A stretch of DNA of 43,083 nucleotides from Actinomycetes bacterium (GCA_021818025.1 JAKAFH010000006.1:1-43083), one strand, 5' to 3'. Shown: positions 21,328-31,849, counted from the first letter of the stretch. The notes: generated from the sequence alone by a model not told the origin. Program-made: numbers and translations.

Positions 21328-21412
21328 TCGATACTTGACGACCTTCCAAAAACCGTGTTGAATGGCAGGGGACTTGACAGGTGTCGGGGGTCCGTAACGC
21401 AGGAAGAGGCTC

Positions 21413-22186
21413 ATGGCGGACGACAGTACGATGAGGATTTTCGCCGTAGCCAATCAAAAGGGTGGAGTCGGAAAGACAACCACTACGACATCGCTCGGCG
21501 CGGCCCTCGCGCAGAACGGCAAGCGGGTCCTCGTCGTCGATCTCGACCCGCAGGGCAATGCGACAACTGGTCTCGGTGTCGACGGTCGAAAATTCGAGCG
21601 TTCGGTCTATGACGTGCTTCTCAATGACGTGCCGATGGTGGACATCGTCGAGCCGACTGGCTTCAGCAACCTCTTCGTTGCTCCCGCCACTCTTGATCTC
21701 GCCGGCGTTGAACAAGAGCTCACGTCAGTCATCTCGCGCGAGCTCCGTTTGAAGCGTGCGATCGAGTCGGTGAACGGTGACTTCGACTACATCTTCATCG
21801 ACTGTCCACCGTCGCTCGGGCTCATTACGATCAACGCCTTCGCAGCGGCCACTGAGATCATGGTGCCGGTCCAGACGGAGTTCTACGCGCTCGAAGGACT
21901 GACACAGCTTCAACGAATTGTCGACCTGGTCCAGAAGAACTTGAATCCGACCTTGCGAATCTCCAAGGTCATCTTGACCATGTACGACTCGCGCAATACC
22001 CTGTCAATAGACGTCGCAGCAGAGGTCCGGCGTCACTTCCCCGTCGAGTTGTGCCGGACCGTCATTCCACGTACGGTGCGGTTGGCGGAGGCACCATCAT
22101 TCGGACAGCCGATAACGTACTTCGATCCGAATTCGAAGGGCGCCAAGGCGTATCGCGCATTAGCGGAGGAGATCATCAATGGCTAG
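21413..22186 (+). CDS. parA: Chromosome partitioning ATPase ParA (Soj)
   Basis: 257 aa: IFAVANQKGGVGKTTTTTSLGAALAQNGKRVLVVDLDPQGNATTGLG; DYIFIDCPPSLGLITINAF. Confidence 0.97.
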   Translation: MADDSTMRIFAVANQKGGVGKTTTTTSLGAALAQNGKRVLVVDLDPQGNATTGLGVDGRKFERSVYDVLLNDVPMVDIVEPTGFSNLFVAPATLDLAGVEQELTSVISRELRLKRAIESVNGDFDYIFIDCPPSLGLITINAFAAATEIMVPVQTEFYALEGLTQLQRIVDLVQKNLNPTLRISKVILTMYDSRNTLSIDVAAEVRRHFPVELCRTVIPRTVRLAEAPSFGQPITYFDPNSKGAKAYRALAEEIING

Positions 22187-23102
22187 GAAACCAGGTTTGG
22201 GCAAGGGCCTGGGTGCGCTCATCCCCGATGCTCCCGAGGAAGAGGTCGAGCATGAGGGCGTCGAGGTCGGCGGACCGCTCCGGCGCATCTCGGTCGAGTC
22301 GATTCGACCCAATCAGTTCCAACCCCGCAAGTCGTTCAACGACGACAGCCTGCAAGCACTCGCGTCCTCGGTTCGAGAGCTCGGCGTGCTCCAGCCGCTC
22401 ATCGTTCGACCGGTTGATGGCGAACCGGGCGTCTTCGAGCTCATCGCGGGGGAGCGTCGGTGGCGCGCGGCGGCCCTGGCTGGACTCGAGACGGTACCGG
22501 TACTGGTCCAAGACGACGTCAACGACCGTCTGTCGCTCGAACAGGCGGTGGTCGAGAACCTGCACCGTGTCGATCTCCATCCGCTCGAGGAGGCGGCGGC
22601 GTACCAGCAGTTGATCGACGAATTCGATCTGACCCATGAGCAAGTGGCGCAGCGCGTAGGCAAGAGTCGAGCAAATGTTACGAATACGTTAAGACTCCTG
22701 CAACTGGGCGAGGCCGCACAGGCGGCCCTGGTCAACGGCGACCTGACGGCTGGACACGCTCGTTCGCTGCTCGCCATCTCGGATCCGAACGCTCAGGCCC
22801 TGATGGTGGCCCGAGTCGTGAAGAATGAGTTGTCGGTTCGCGCTACGGAGGAAGCGGTGAAGGTCTTCTTGGAGCCCAAGATCGTGCCCGTCGACGAGCC
22901 GATGCCGCGTGAGGTCTCGGGGGCGCCACGGCTTCGTCCAGTGCCCGACGCCAGCGTGGCGGAGCTCGAGCACTTGCTCGAGGATTACCTCAACACCCGG
23001 GTGCACGTGGACCTGAAGGGCCGCAACGGTCGAATCATCATAGATTTTGCTGATCTTGATGACCTAGAACGTCTGTATATCGTTATCTCACAAGCGAAGT
23101 AA
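22179..23102 (+). CDS. parB: Chromosome partitioning protein ParB (Spo0J)
   Basis: 307 aa: GLGKGLGALIPD, IRPNQFQPRKSFND, LIAGERRWRAAALAGLETVPVLV, HTH VAQRVGKSRANVTNTLRLLQL. Overlaps parA by 8 nt. Confidence 0.97.
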   Translation: MARKPGLGKGLGALIPDAPEEEVEHEGVEVGGPLRRISVESIRPNQFQPRKSFNDDSLQALASSVRELGVLQPLIVRPVDGEPGVFELIAGERRWRAAALAGLETVPVLVQDDVNDRLSLEQAVVENLHRVDLHPLEEAAAYQQLIDEFDLTHEQVAQRVGKSRANVTNTLRLLQLGEAAQAALVNGDLTAGHARSLLAISDPNAQALMVARVVKNELSVRATEEAVKVFLEPKIVPVDEPMPREVSGAPRLRPVPDASVAELEHLLEDYLNTRVHVDLKGRNGRIIIDFADLDDLERLYIVISQAK

Positions 23103-23238
23103 CCTTCAACATTAAACCTAACGTTTTCGTTGAAGTTTTCCCCAACTTGTGGATGAAGTTGTGGTTTACTCTGATTCACCCTCAGGAAAGGCCTGATTTT
23201 CCTAGTCCCGGCAGTCATTGGCACACCGCCGTAAGGGT

Positions 23239-24144
23239 CTAGTTGTGGAGAACTTTTCTCACTAGTCCGTTCACGATGGTCGCGATCTCGACCACCTGGT
23301 CGTCGTAGGCACCGTGCTCGATGTGCAGCGTGGTCATCTTGGTTTCACGAAGCACCGGGAGGGCCATGCCGGTCACCTCGACCCGCGGCAGCAGGTCCGC
23401 GTTGGCGAGCGCCGCGGCGAGGGCGCTCGCGAGTTGCTCACCGCGACGCGAGTGGGACCGATAGCTGGCCCAGTAGTGGATGTGGATGCCCTGAATCTCG
23501 CCGTTGAACTGGAACGATAGGACGACGGCCGCATTCGCTCCGTTGGCCGTCGCAGCGATCTCCTCGGCGCTCGAGCTCTCGAGCCTGACCAGGTTGCCCG
23601 ACGTCCATCCGCGCGCAACCGCACCGGCGAGGGAGGTCGTTCCGGCGACCATCACCAGGTCGGAGGGTAGTTCGTTGAAGCCGGCGCGGTCACGCGCCTC
23701 GGTGACGAGGTTGTGATCCGACATGATCGAGGTCATGCGCCACAGCTCGAGCAGGGTGGCGCGCGTCAGGACGCCGGAGGGCTCGAGGGCGCGGTTGCGC
23801 TGGAAGTCGGTCACCGCACCGTCGAGCAGGGTGCCGAAGATGCCGTCGATGCGTCCCGGATCGAAGCCGAGCTGGGCGAGTCGGATCTGCAGTTCGGCGA
23901 CGTCGTCACCACGCAGGTGGGGACGCGTGAGGTAGAGGAGTCGATCGCCGAGGTGCCAGCCGGCCTCGACCAGTCGCGCCCACGTGGTGGCATCGACCTG
24001 GCCCGTGATCGGCAGACCCCGCGCGCGCTGGAAGGCCTCGACCATCGCCTCAGTGCCCGCACCGAAGACGGCGTCGTCGTCGGCGGGCGCGCCGTAGCCC
24101 AGTCGCTGGAGCCGCTCGTGCAACTCATGGACCGACTGGCCCAC
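23239..24144 (-). CDS. CwlM-like N-acetylmuramoyl-L-alanine amidase family protein with two peptidoglycan-binding repeats
   Basis: Two PG_binding_1-like repeats (VHELHERLQRLGYGAPADDDAVFGAGTEAMVEAFQRARGL; VAELQIRLAQLGFDPGRIDGIFGTLLDGAVTDFQRNRAL) and a C-terminal amidase-like domain; trxB-trxA-cwlM order as in mycobacteria. Start uncertain: GTG 24144 is the first conventional start, but homology-like residues extend upstream. Confidence 0.8.
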   Translation of the reverse strand: MGQSVHELHERLQRLGYGAPADDDAVFGAGTEAMVEAFQRARGLPITGQVDATTWARLVEAGWHLGDRLLYLTRPHLRGDDVAELQIRLAQLGFDPGRIDGIFGTLLDGAVTDFQRNRALEPSGVLTRATLLELWRMTSIMSDHNLVTEARDRAGFNELPSDLVMVAGTTSLAGAVARGWTSGNLVRLESSSAEEIAATANGANAAVVLSFQFNGEIQGIHIHYWASYRSHSRRGEQLASALAAALANADLLPRVEVTGMALPVLRETKMTTLHIEHGAYDDQVVEIATIVNGLVRKVLHN

Positions 24145-24179
24145 GCTGCCGCGTTGAATAAGGCCTGTGATCAGGGTAG

Positions 24180-24506
24180 TTAGAGGGACGCCGTGATCTC
24201 GTGCAACAGGGCGCCCTTGGGCTTGGCCCCGACGATGCGCGCGACGACCTGGCCGTCCTTGAAGAGCAGCAGCGTGGGAATGCTCATGACGGAGAACTTT
24301 GTTGCGGTGGCGACGTTGACGTCGACGTCGAGCTTGCCGATGGTGAACTTGTCGGTCTGCTCGGTCGAGAACTCCTCGAGGATCGGGGCAATCATGCGGC
24401 ACGGACCACACCACTCCGCCCAGAAGTCGACGAGGATTGGCTTGTCCGCCGACCCAATCACTTCGTCGAAGGTGGCGTCAGTGAGAATGGTGATCGGGCT
24501 TGTCAT
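24180..24506 (-). CDS. trxA: Thioredoxin
   Basis: 108 aa with [23 protein letters not shown]. Confidence 0.96.
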   Translation of the reverse strand: MTSPITILTDATFDEVIGSADKPILVDFWAEWCGPCRMIAPILEEFSTEQTDKFTIGKLDVDVNVATATKFSVMSIPTLLLFKDGQVVARIVGAKPKGALLHEITASL

Positions 24507-24612
24507 TGCTACCTCCCAGTGACACCCGGTGGCGTCGTGGCGACCACCTTACCTGGTGGTGCCAAATTCAGGGCCAGCGAGGGGCTCACGGCGAACGGCG
24601 ACGGACCGGTGC

Positions 24613-25566
24613 TCAGCCGTCGAGGGCCTCGAGCCACCGTTCGGCGTCGATGGCGGCGATGCACCCCGAGCCGGCCGACGTGATCGCCTGGCGGTACTCG
24701 TCGTCCTGGACGTCGCCGGCGGCGAACAGGCCGTCGACGTTGGTGTACGAGCCCACTCCGGTTCGCACATAGCCGTTCTCGTGGAGCTCGACCTGGCCGC
24801 GAACCAGCTGGGTGTTCGGCACGTGCCCGATCGCGACGAACACGCCGGTCACGTCGATGGTGCGCTCCTCGCCGGTCAGCGTGTCGGCGACGCGAAGTCC
24901 GGCGACCTTGTCCTCGCCGAGGACCTCGAGGACCTTCGTGTTCCACGCGAAACGGATCTTCTCGTTGGCGAAGGCTCGCTCCTGCATGATCTTGGATGCG
25001 CGAAGCGAGTCGCGCCGGTGCACGATCGTGACGCTGGAGGCGAAGCGCGTCAGGAAGGTCGCCTCCTCGATCGCCGAGTCGCCGCCGCCGATGACGGCGA
25101 TGTCGTGGCCGCGGAAGAAGAAGCCGTCACAGGTGGCGCACGTGGACACACCGTGGCTGAGAAGACGGGCCTCACCAGGGACGTCGAGCATCAATGACTG
25201 GGCGCCCGTCGCGAGGATCACGGTGTCGGCGGTGATGCTCGGCTCGTCGTCACCCGACAGCCACGCGCGGAAGGGACGTCCGCCGACGTCGAGGCGCTGC
25301 ACCTTGTTCACCCGGAGGTCCGCCCCGAATCGCTCGGCCTGGGCGCGCATGTTGGCCATGAGCTCCGGGCCCGAGATGCCCTCGATGAAGCCGGGGAAGT
25401 TCTCGATGTCGGTGGTGAGCATCAGCTGGCCGCCGGGCTGGTCCGAGGTCGAGGAGGGCTCGCCCTCGATCACGATCGGCTTGAGTTGCGCGCGCGCCGT
25501 GTAGATGGCCGCGGTGAGTCCCGCGGGGCCCGATCCGATGATGAGGACCCGGGTGTGTTCAGTCAT
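24613..25566 (-). CDS. trxB: Thioredoxin-disulfide reductase
   Basis: 317 aa: [79 protein letters not shown]. Confidence 0.96.
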   Translation of the reverse strand: MTEHTRVLIIGSGPAGLTAAIYTARAQLKPIVIEGEPSSTSDQPGGQLMLTTDIENFPGFIEGISGPELMANMRAQAERFGADLRVNKVQRLDVGGRPFRAWLSGDDEPSITADTVILATGAQSLMLDVPGEARLLSHGVSTCATCDGFFFRGHDIAVIGGGDSAIEEATFLTRFASSVTIVHRRDSLRASKIMQERAFANEKIRFAWNTKVLEVLGEDKVAGLRVADTLTGEERTIDVTGVFVAIGHVPNTQLVRGQVELHENGYVRTGVGSYTNVDGLFAAGDVQDDEYRQAITSAGSGCIAAIDAERWLEALDG

Positions 25567-25894
25567 GGTGATTCTTTCGTTGGGGGAGCGGACGGCGACG
25601 GCGCCAGATGAGAAGTCCGGCGGTGAGGGAGAGCACGCCGACCAGGGCGTAGCTGAGCCACACGTGGTTGGCGAAGAAGTAGACGTTGAACAGCCGGATG
25701 ATCCCGATGATCAAGACGCTCACGAGGACGAGGCCGACGAGGAAGAACACGAAGATGAAGGCCACGGTGCGCCCGGCGAGCAGGATCGGTCGCAGGAACT
25801 TGTCGTGGACGACGTCGAGTGCGTGGTCCAGCGTCCCAAGCGCCCGGTCGACGAGATCGGGCTCGCGGTCTGGGGTGGGGCTCGACTCGCTCAC
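25559..25894 (-). CDS. Small two-TM hypothetical membrane protein upstream of trxB
   Basis: 111 aa, two hydrophobic segments; overlaps trxB start by 8 nt. Confidence 0.7.
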   Translation of the reverse strand: MSESSPTPDREPDLVDRALGTLDHALDVVHDKFLRPILLAGRTVAFIFVFFLVGLVLVSVLIIGIIRLFNVYFFANHVWLSYALVGVLSLTAGLLIWRRRRPLPQRKNHHD

Positions 25895-25920
25895 ACTACG
25901 AACATAGTGGTCCGAGGGGC

Positions 25921-26760
25921 TCAGGCCTTAATCCAGCAGGCGGCGATGATCCTCGGCCCGCCGTGGGTCCCCACGACGGGACCGACGTCGGTCACGACGA
26001 GGGTCTGCTCGGTCGCGACGTCGGCGATCATGGCGACCAGGTCATCGACGTCACTGGCGTCGCCGTGCACGATCGAGAGCCGTTCGAAGGGCGCGTTGGC
26101 TCGTACCACCGACGCGACCGCCGCGAGTGACTTGGCCCTCGTGCGCTGACGGCCGGCCTCGGCGACGACGCCGTCCTTGAGGGCGAGCAGCGGCTTGATG
26201 GCGAGGACCTGGCCGAGCAGTGCGCGCGCGCCGCCGATCCGACCACCCTTGACCAGGTGTTCCAGTGTGTCAAGCGTGCCGCAGATGCCGACGCGCTCGA
26301 GCAGTTGGCGGGCCCGCGTCTCCAGGCCGTCGAGGTCGGCGCCGGACGCGGCGAGCTCGGCGAGGTCGATCGCCATTAGCCCGACCGCCATCGACACGGC
26401 CTTGGTGTCCACGACGCGCACGGGGATGAGATCCGCGACGGCCTCGGCGGCGAGGGTCGCGGATTGGTGGGTCGCCGACAGCGCCGCGGAGATCGTCAGG
26501 ACCAGGACTCCGTCGTAGCCGTTCGCCGCCGCCGATTCGTAGGCCGCCTGGAAGGAGCCGGGGGAGGGGGCGGCGGTCTCGGGCAGGACCTTGGACTCCT
26601 TGCACTTGGCCCAGAACTGTGACGGCGAGAGGTCCAGGCGATCGGTGTACTCGTCGTCGCCGAAGCGGATCGTCAGGGGCACCACGTCGACGCCGAGCCG
26701 GCGCGCGACGTCGTCAGGGATGTCAGAACCGCTATCGGTGATCACACGGATTCGAGCCAT
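25921..26760 (-). CDS. DegV family fatty-acid-binding protein
   Basis: 279 aa: IRVITDSGSDIPDDVARRLGVDVVPLTIRFGDDEY, GVLVLTISAALSATHQSA, LEHLVKGGRIGGARALLGQVLAIKPLL. Confidence 0.9.
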   Translation of the reverse strand: MARIRVITDSGSDIPDDVARRLGVDVVPLTIRFGDDEYTDRLDLSPSQFWAKCKESKVLPETAAPSPGSFQAAYESAAANGYDGVLVLTISAALSATHQSATLAAEAVADLIPVRVVDTKAVSMAVGLMAIDLAELAASGADLDGLETRARQLLERVGICGTLDTLEHLVKGGRIGGARALLGQVLAIKPLLALKDGVVAEAGRQRTRAKSLAAVASVVRANAPFERLSIVHGDASDVDDLVAMIADVATEQTLVVTDVGPVVGTHGGPRIIAACWIKA

Positions 26761-26787
26761 ACGTCCCCCTCAGCGTCTCGCCGTCTG

Positions 26788-28377
26788 TCAGCCTTGCACG
26801 TTCGAGGGCCGCCGGCCAACGCGGCGCTGTCCGAGGGCGACGACCACGACGTAGGCGACGATCCCCACGACGAACGCGCCCGCGAACCGGATGATCAAGC
26901 CGAGGCCGACGCTGGCGCTCGACGCGGCGTAGGCGGCGGCCATGGCCGCTCCCGCGATGAGCGACGCCACGGCGCTTCGACGGACGTGAACCGACCAGAT
27001 CGTCGAGGTGATCGAGACGTGGCGGCGCGAGAGCGCGAGCAGTGCCGCGACGGCCGCGACGGTGTAGGAGACGGAGACGCTCGAGGTCAGCGCGGCGATC
27101 GAGTGGCGCCCGAACGCCAGCGCCAGGGCGATGTTGAGCCCGTTCTGGAAGAGGTAGAGCACGAAGACCTGGCGTGCGCGCTGCATGGCCTGCAGCCCGC
27201 GCACGCAGAGCATGTAGACGGTGAAGCCCGGCATGCCCGCAGCGAGGACCGCGAGGACGGTGCCCGCGGCGAGGGTGTGGGTCGCGTTGACGTGGTTGAG
27301 CACGGCCACGAGGGGCTGACTGAGGATGATGAACCCGACCGTGCACGGCACGATGATCACCAGCGACTGGCGAAGGCCGAACCGGAGCCGCTCGCTGAAC
27401 CCGGCGTAGTCCTCGTCCGTGGCCATCCGCGACAGCTGGGGCGCGAGGGAGCTCAGCACCGAGACGACGATCACCGCGTAGGGGATGAGGAAGAACGACC
27501 AGCCGTAGGTGTAGGCGCTGACCGGTCCGTTGCCGCCGACGCCGAAGGCGAGCGCCAGGATCACGTAGAGCGACGCCTGGTTCGCGACGACGACGAGCAG
27601 GGTCCACCCGCCCAGGCGCGCGATGGCGTGCAGGGCGGGGTCGTGGCGGTCGAACCGCGGGCCGATGCGCCAGAGGTCGCTGCGCGCGAGCGAGGGGAGC
27701 AGGAAGAGGAACTGCACCGCGACGCCGAGCGTGGTGCCGAGGCCGAGCCAGAGCAGGTCGCGCGATCCCGGGAGCTGGCCGAGCACGGGCGTCGGGTCCG
27801 CGAGGTGGAACCAGATCAGCACGGCGATGGCGATGACGTTGTTCGCGACCGGCACCCAGGCCGGCGCGCCGAAGCGGTGGCGCACGTTGAGCAGGGCCGT
27901 GGCGAGTCCGATGAGGCCGTAGAAGAGGATCTGGGGGACGAACCAGCGCAGGAGCTCAGTCGCCACACGGCGCTGGTTGCTGAGCAGGGTCGCCGCGTGG
28001 CCCGCGTCGAGCTGGTGCAGTGCCGTAAAGCCGTCGATGATCCACGGCGCGGCGATCCAGGCGAGGACCGACCCCACGATCAGGGTGACGACCGACGCGG
28101 TGAGCACGGTGGAGATCGAGTGCCACGCGCGGCGCTCGCCATCCACCGCCAGGCGCTCGACGAACACCGGGATGTAGGTCGCGATCATGATCCCGCCCAG
28201 AACGAGGTCAAAGAGCATGTTCGGGATCGTGTTGGCGAGGTTGAAGGCGTCCGCGAGCGGGGTGAACCCGAGCACCCAGACGAGGACGAAGACGCGCAGC
28301 AGCCCCGTCAGCCGCGAGGCGAGCGTGCCGCTCGCCATCGACAGCACGCGCGAGGAGTGGCTCGAGGTCGTGCTCAT
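26788..28377 (-). CDS. murJ: MurJ/MviN lipid II flippase family protein
   Basis: About 529 aa polytopic: SRVLSMASGTLASRLTGLLRVFVLVW, FNLANTIPNMLFDLVLGGIMIATYIPVFVE. ATG at 28377 overlaps the upstream stop (ATGA). Confidence 0.9.
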   Translation of the reverse strand: MSTTSSHSSRVLSMASGTLASRLTGLLRVFVLVWVLGFTPLADAFNLANTIPNMLFDLVLGGIMIATYIPVFVERLAVDGERRAWHSISTVLTASVVTLIVGSVLAWIAAPWIIDGFTALHQLDAGHAATLLSNQRRVATELLRWFVPQILFYGLIGLATALLNVRHRFGAPAWVPVANNVIAIAVLIWFHLADPTPVLGQLPGSRDLLWLGLGTTLGVAVQFLFLLPSLARSDLWRIGPRFDRHDPALHAIARLGGWTLLVVVANQASLYVILALAFGVGGNGPVSAYTYGWSFFLIPYAVIVVSVLSSLAPQLSRMATDEDYAGFSERLRFGLRQSLVIIVPCTVGFIILSQPLVAVLNHVNATHTLAAGTVLAVLAAGMPGFTVYMLCVRGLQAMQRARQVFVLYLFQNGLNIALALAFGRHSIAALTSSVSVSYTVAAVAALLALSRRHVSITSTIWSVHVRRSAVASLIAGAAMAAAYAASSASVGLGLIIRFAGAFVVGIVAYVVVVALGQRRVGRRPSNVQG

Positions 28378-30326
28378 CGGGCGTGGCGCCCCTTCGAGCG
28401 GCGCCGGTACGTCCGCAGCCACCACGCCGCGAGGACCAGCAGTGACGCGAGGGTCAAGAGGTACCCGACAACCGACGAGCCGGCGATCCGGACCTGGATC
28501 GCCGCGTGCGCGAGCAGTACCTGCTGGTTCGGGGTGGTCACGTTCACCTGGAGCGTGAGGCTGCTGCCGTGCCGGCTCACCGCCGGGACCCGTACCGACG
28601 TCGTCGGGGCGCCGAGGGTCACCACGACGCTCGAGCCCTTGGGGAAGTGCAGCTGGTTGGTCAGCAGGTGCACGACGGCCGTGATCGTGTAGGGGGCGGT
28701 GCTGTGCAGCGTGATCGGCAGCGCGGTGCCGGGGCCGGCGAGGGTGATGGCGCTCGGGTCGACCGTGAACTTGGCGAGCTGCGCGTTGAGACTGGCGGCG
28801 GCCGCGTTGATGGCGTTCTCGCGAGATTGCGCGCTGCCCGTCGTCTCGGTGCGAGCGGTGGCGACTCGTAGGGCGAAGGCGACAGCGTGGTCGGTGATGG
28901 CCTGGCTGAACGAGTCGACCTGGATGGCGAGCGCGGTGATCGAGTCGACGTTCCTCGCGCTCCAGTGCGAGGGCGTCACCGCGAGCAGGGTGCGGGTGGT
29001 GGGCGAGCCGTCGGTGCCAACGAGCGAGGAGGTGAACGAGGGGACCAGGCTGCTGGCCACGACGAAGGGGTCCGAGGCCAGTCCCGAGGCGACCTGGTTG
29101 AAGAACGGGATCGACGTCATCGCGGCGGGCACGGTCACGACGACCGATCGGCTGGCCGGCGCATTGGGCGCCTCGAAGTGCAAGAAGGCGAGGGTGGCGA
29201 GCAGGATCGCCGCGCGGCGCCCGGGCTCGATGGCGCCGTCGATCGCGAGTTGGTCGAGGGGCTGATCGTCGGCGAGGGCGACGGCCGTACCGGCGCCGGT
29301 CAGGTGAAAGGGGGCGCCCCAGGCGAGGGTCGTGGAGGGCTCGACCGTGAGCCGGCTCTCGGGAACGACGACGTCGGACACGCCGACCGTGCCGAGCGCC
29401 GCGACCGCCGCCGCCGAGGGATCGCCCTGGAGCAGGACTGGCGCGTCGAGGTACCGACCAGTGATGGCCCCGACCAGTTGGCTCGCCAGGTTGAGCTGGG
29501 TCTTGATCTCGCCACTGAGTCCGTTGGCGGCGAGCCCGGCGAAGTCGACCTGGCGCGGCGGGGCGTTGATGATGCGGTGCAGCGGGCTGGCGACGGCGTG
29601 GTTCAACGCGTCGCGCCAGAGCGTGCCGCGCGGGCCGGCGTCATAGGCGCTCGCCAGCGTCTCGTAGTTCGCACTGACCGTCAGGGGCAGCGTCGGTCGC
29701 CGGCTGATCGCGGTCAAGACCGCTGCGGTGCGAACACGCTCGGACCACGTCCCCGCGCCGAGCGTGGTGATCCAGGTCAGGCGCAGCGGGGTTGAGACGG
29801 CCACGGACTGGACCGCGACGAGGGACCACTCCACTGTCGTCGTCCCGTTGGCGGTGACGGCGTAGCGAAGCGGGTAGACGCCGTCACAGGTCGCGCCGGC
29901 ACAGCTGAGTCGCAGGCGGGGCAGCGGGCCGCATCGGCCGCGACTCGTGAGGGGCTGGCCCGTGAAGAGCACGACGGTGATCGAGCTCGAGCGCGACGCC
30001 GTGCAGTCCGGCTCGAACGAGCCCGTCGAGGCGGCGGCCCGTCCGGCGACGCCGGCGCCCGAGACGATGGGTGCGATCTGTGAGCGCATGATGATGCGCG
30101 GGTAGAGCGCGAGCGTGGCGCGCGTCGAGGCGTTCGGGTGGGCGAAGGCCATCGTGATCTTGATCCTCGCGGTGCCCGAGCTCGACAGGGCCGCCGAGGC
30201 GTCCTGGTGCTCGACGGCGAAGACCGGGGTCGTCGCGGCGCCCGAGGCCGAGGGCCACGTGATCGTCGCGAGGCCGAGGAGTACCACGCTGAGCGCCCGC
30301 CACCAGGTCGAAAAACGGTGGAACAT
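28374..30326 (-). CDS. Large secreted/membrane protein, DUF6049-like (syntenic with the mycobacterial gene upstream of mviN)
   Basis: N-terminal signal-like RALSVVLLGLATITWPSASG, C-terminal TM plus RTYRRRSKGRHAR; adjacent to murJ and the CCA-adding enzyme. ATG at 30326. Confidence 0.7.
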   Translation of the reverse strand: MFHRFSTWWRALSVVLLGLATITWPSASGAATTPVFAVEHQDASAALSSSGTARIKITMAFAHPNASTRATLALYPRIIMRSQIAPIVSGAGVAGRAAASTGSFEPDCTASRSSSITVVLFTGQPLTSRGRCGPLPRLRLSCAGATCDGVYPLRYAVTANGTTTVEWSLVAVQSVAVSTPLRLTWITTLGAGTWSERVRTAAVLTAISRRPTLPLTVSANYETLASAYDAGPRGTLWRDALNHAVASPLHRIINAPPRQVDFAGLAANGLSGEIKTQLNLASQLVGAITGRYLDAPVLLQGDPSAAAVAALGTVGVSDVVVPESRLTVEPSTTLAWGAPFHLTGAGTAVALADDQPLDQLAIDGAIEPGRRAAILLATLAFLHFEAPNAPASRSVVVTVPAAMTSIPFFNQVASGLASDPFVVASSLVPSFTSSLVGTDGSPTTRTLLAVTPSHWSARNVDSITALAIQVDSFSQAITDHAVAFALRVATARTETTGSAQSRENAINAAAASLNAQLAKFTVDPSAITLAGPGTALPITLHSTAPYTITAVVHLLTNQLHFPKGSSVVVTLGAPTTSVRVPAVSRHGSSLTLQVNVTTPNQQVLLAHAAIQVRIAGSSVVGYLLTLASLLVLAAWWLRTYRRRSKGRHAR

Positions 30327-30394
30327 GCAGACCCAGGCTACCGTCGCCGTTGGCGGGCCACGGGCCCAACTACCCTTCATGGCGAGTGTTGTCA

Positions 30395-31813
30395 ATGGAG
30401 CAAGCCCACGGACGGCTGGTCGAACTAGCCGATCTGGCCCGTCCCCTCGCGCGCGTCTTCGCCGACGAGGGCTTCTCCCTGTACGCCGTCGGCGGCTCGG
30501 TGCGCGACGCGCTGCTCGGCGAGCCCCGCCGCGAGGACTACGAGATCGACTTCACCACCAACGCCCGGCCCGACGACGTGGCCCGGCTCATGGCCCGCGT
30601 CTGTGCGACGCTCTGGGAGCAGGGACGGGCCTTTGGGACCATCGGGGGCGTGATCCGCGACAACGGCGTCAAGGCCGAGATCACCACGTTCCGCTCCGAG
30701 GCCTACGTCGATCACTCCCGCAAGCCGGCCGTCGAGTGGGGCGACTCGCTCGAGGTCGACCTCAGCCGCCGCGACTTCACCATCAACGCCCTGGCCCTGG
30801 ACGTGATCGCGCTGGCCGACGAGACGCCCGGCGTCCAGACGCTCTTTGACTACCACCACGGCTTCATCGACCTGTTCGAGCGCCGGCTTCGCACGCCGAC
30901 CGACCCCGTCCGGCTGTTCCAGGACGATCCCCTGCGGATGCTGCGCGCCGCGCGCTTCGCCGCGCGCTTCGACCTCGCGATCGACCCGTCCGTCGAGGCG
31001 GCCGCCACCGCGATGGCCGAGTCGCTGGCCAAGGTCTCGGTCGAGCGGATCCGCGGCGAGCTTGACCTGCTGTTGCTGACCGCGCAGCCCTCGATCGGCT
31101 TGGACTTCATCGTGCGCACGGGGCTCGCGGACCAGTTCATTCCCGAGCTGCCGAGGCTGCAGCTCGAGCAGGACCCGATCCACCAGCACAAGGACGTGCT
31201 CAAGCACACCTGGGCCGTGGTGGACAAGACGTCGCCCAACCTCACGCTGCGCCTGGCGGCGCTCTTCCATGACATCGGCAAGCCCAACACGCGCGCCATC
31301 TCCGAGGAGGGGGTCACGTTCCGATTCCACGAGATCGTGGGCGCGAAGCTGACCCGCAAGCGCATGACGGCGCTGAAGTATCCCCAGGCGACGATCGACG
31401 ACGTGCGCGAGCTCGTCGAGCTGCACCTGCGATTCCACACCTACAAGTTGGGCTGGAGCGACCGGGCGGTGCGTCGCTACGTGCGAGACGCCGGACACTT
31501 GCTCGCCGAGCTGAACGAGCTCACGCGCTGTGATGCGACGACGCGTAACGCGCGCAAGGCCGCGACCTTCGCCAAGCGGATGGACGAACTCGAGTTGCGC
31601 ATCGAGGAGGTTCGCGCCCACGAGGACCTGAGCCGACTGCGGCCCGCGCTCGACGGCGTCGCGGTGATGGCGCTGTTGCAGATCGCCCCGGGACCCATGG
31701 TCGGTCGCGCCCTCGACTTCTTGATGGAGATTCGCCTCGACGAGGGCGAGATCGATCCCGACGACGCCGTCCAGCGGCTCAAGGCGTGGTGGGTCGAGCA
31801 GGGCCAGACATGA
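30395..31813 (+). CDS. CCA tRNA nucleotidyltransferase
   Basis: LYAVGGSVRDALLGEPRREDYEIDFTTNARPD, RRDFTINALALDV, DPLRMLRAARFAARFDL, HD domain LAALFHDIGKPNTR. Confidence 0.93.
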   Translation: MEQAHGRLVELADLARPLARVFADEGFSLYAVGGSVRDALLGEPRREDYEIDFTTNARPDDVARLMARVCATLWEQGRAFGTIGGVIRDNGVKAEITTFRSEAYVDHSRKPAVEWGDSLEVDLSRRDFTINALALDVIALADETPGVQTLFDYHHGFIDLFERRLRTPTDPVRLFQDDPLRMLRAARFAARFDLAIDPSVEAAATAMAESLAKVSVERIRGELDLLLLTAQPSIGLDFIVRTGLADQFIPELPRLQLEQDPIHQHKDVLKHTWAVVDKTSPNLTLRLAALFHDIGKPNTRAISEEGVTFRFHEIVGAKLTRKRMTALKYPQATIDDVRELVELHLRFHTYKLGWSDRAVRRYVRDAGHLLAELNELTRCDATTRNARKAATFAKRMDELELRIEEVRAHEDLSRLRPALDGVAVMALLQIAPGPMVGRALDFLMEIRLDEGEIDPDDAVQRLKAWWVEQGQT

Positions 31814-31849
31814 CGAAGCCCCGCCGCTCACTCGAGCGGCGGGGCTTCG
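31814..31849. terminator. Bidirectional intrinsic terminator between convergent genes
   Basis: CGAAGCCCCGCCGCTC-ACTC-GAGCGGCGGGGCTTCG, 16-bp perfect stem, 4-nt loop, between convergent stops at 31813 and 31859. No long T tract. Confidence 0.75.

Noticed and set aside
26794-28692. 632-aa plus-strand ORF opposite murJ
   Set aside because: Antisense artefact; low-complexity R/D/E/H-rich translation, opposite a clear MurJ-family protein.
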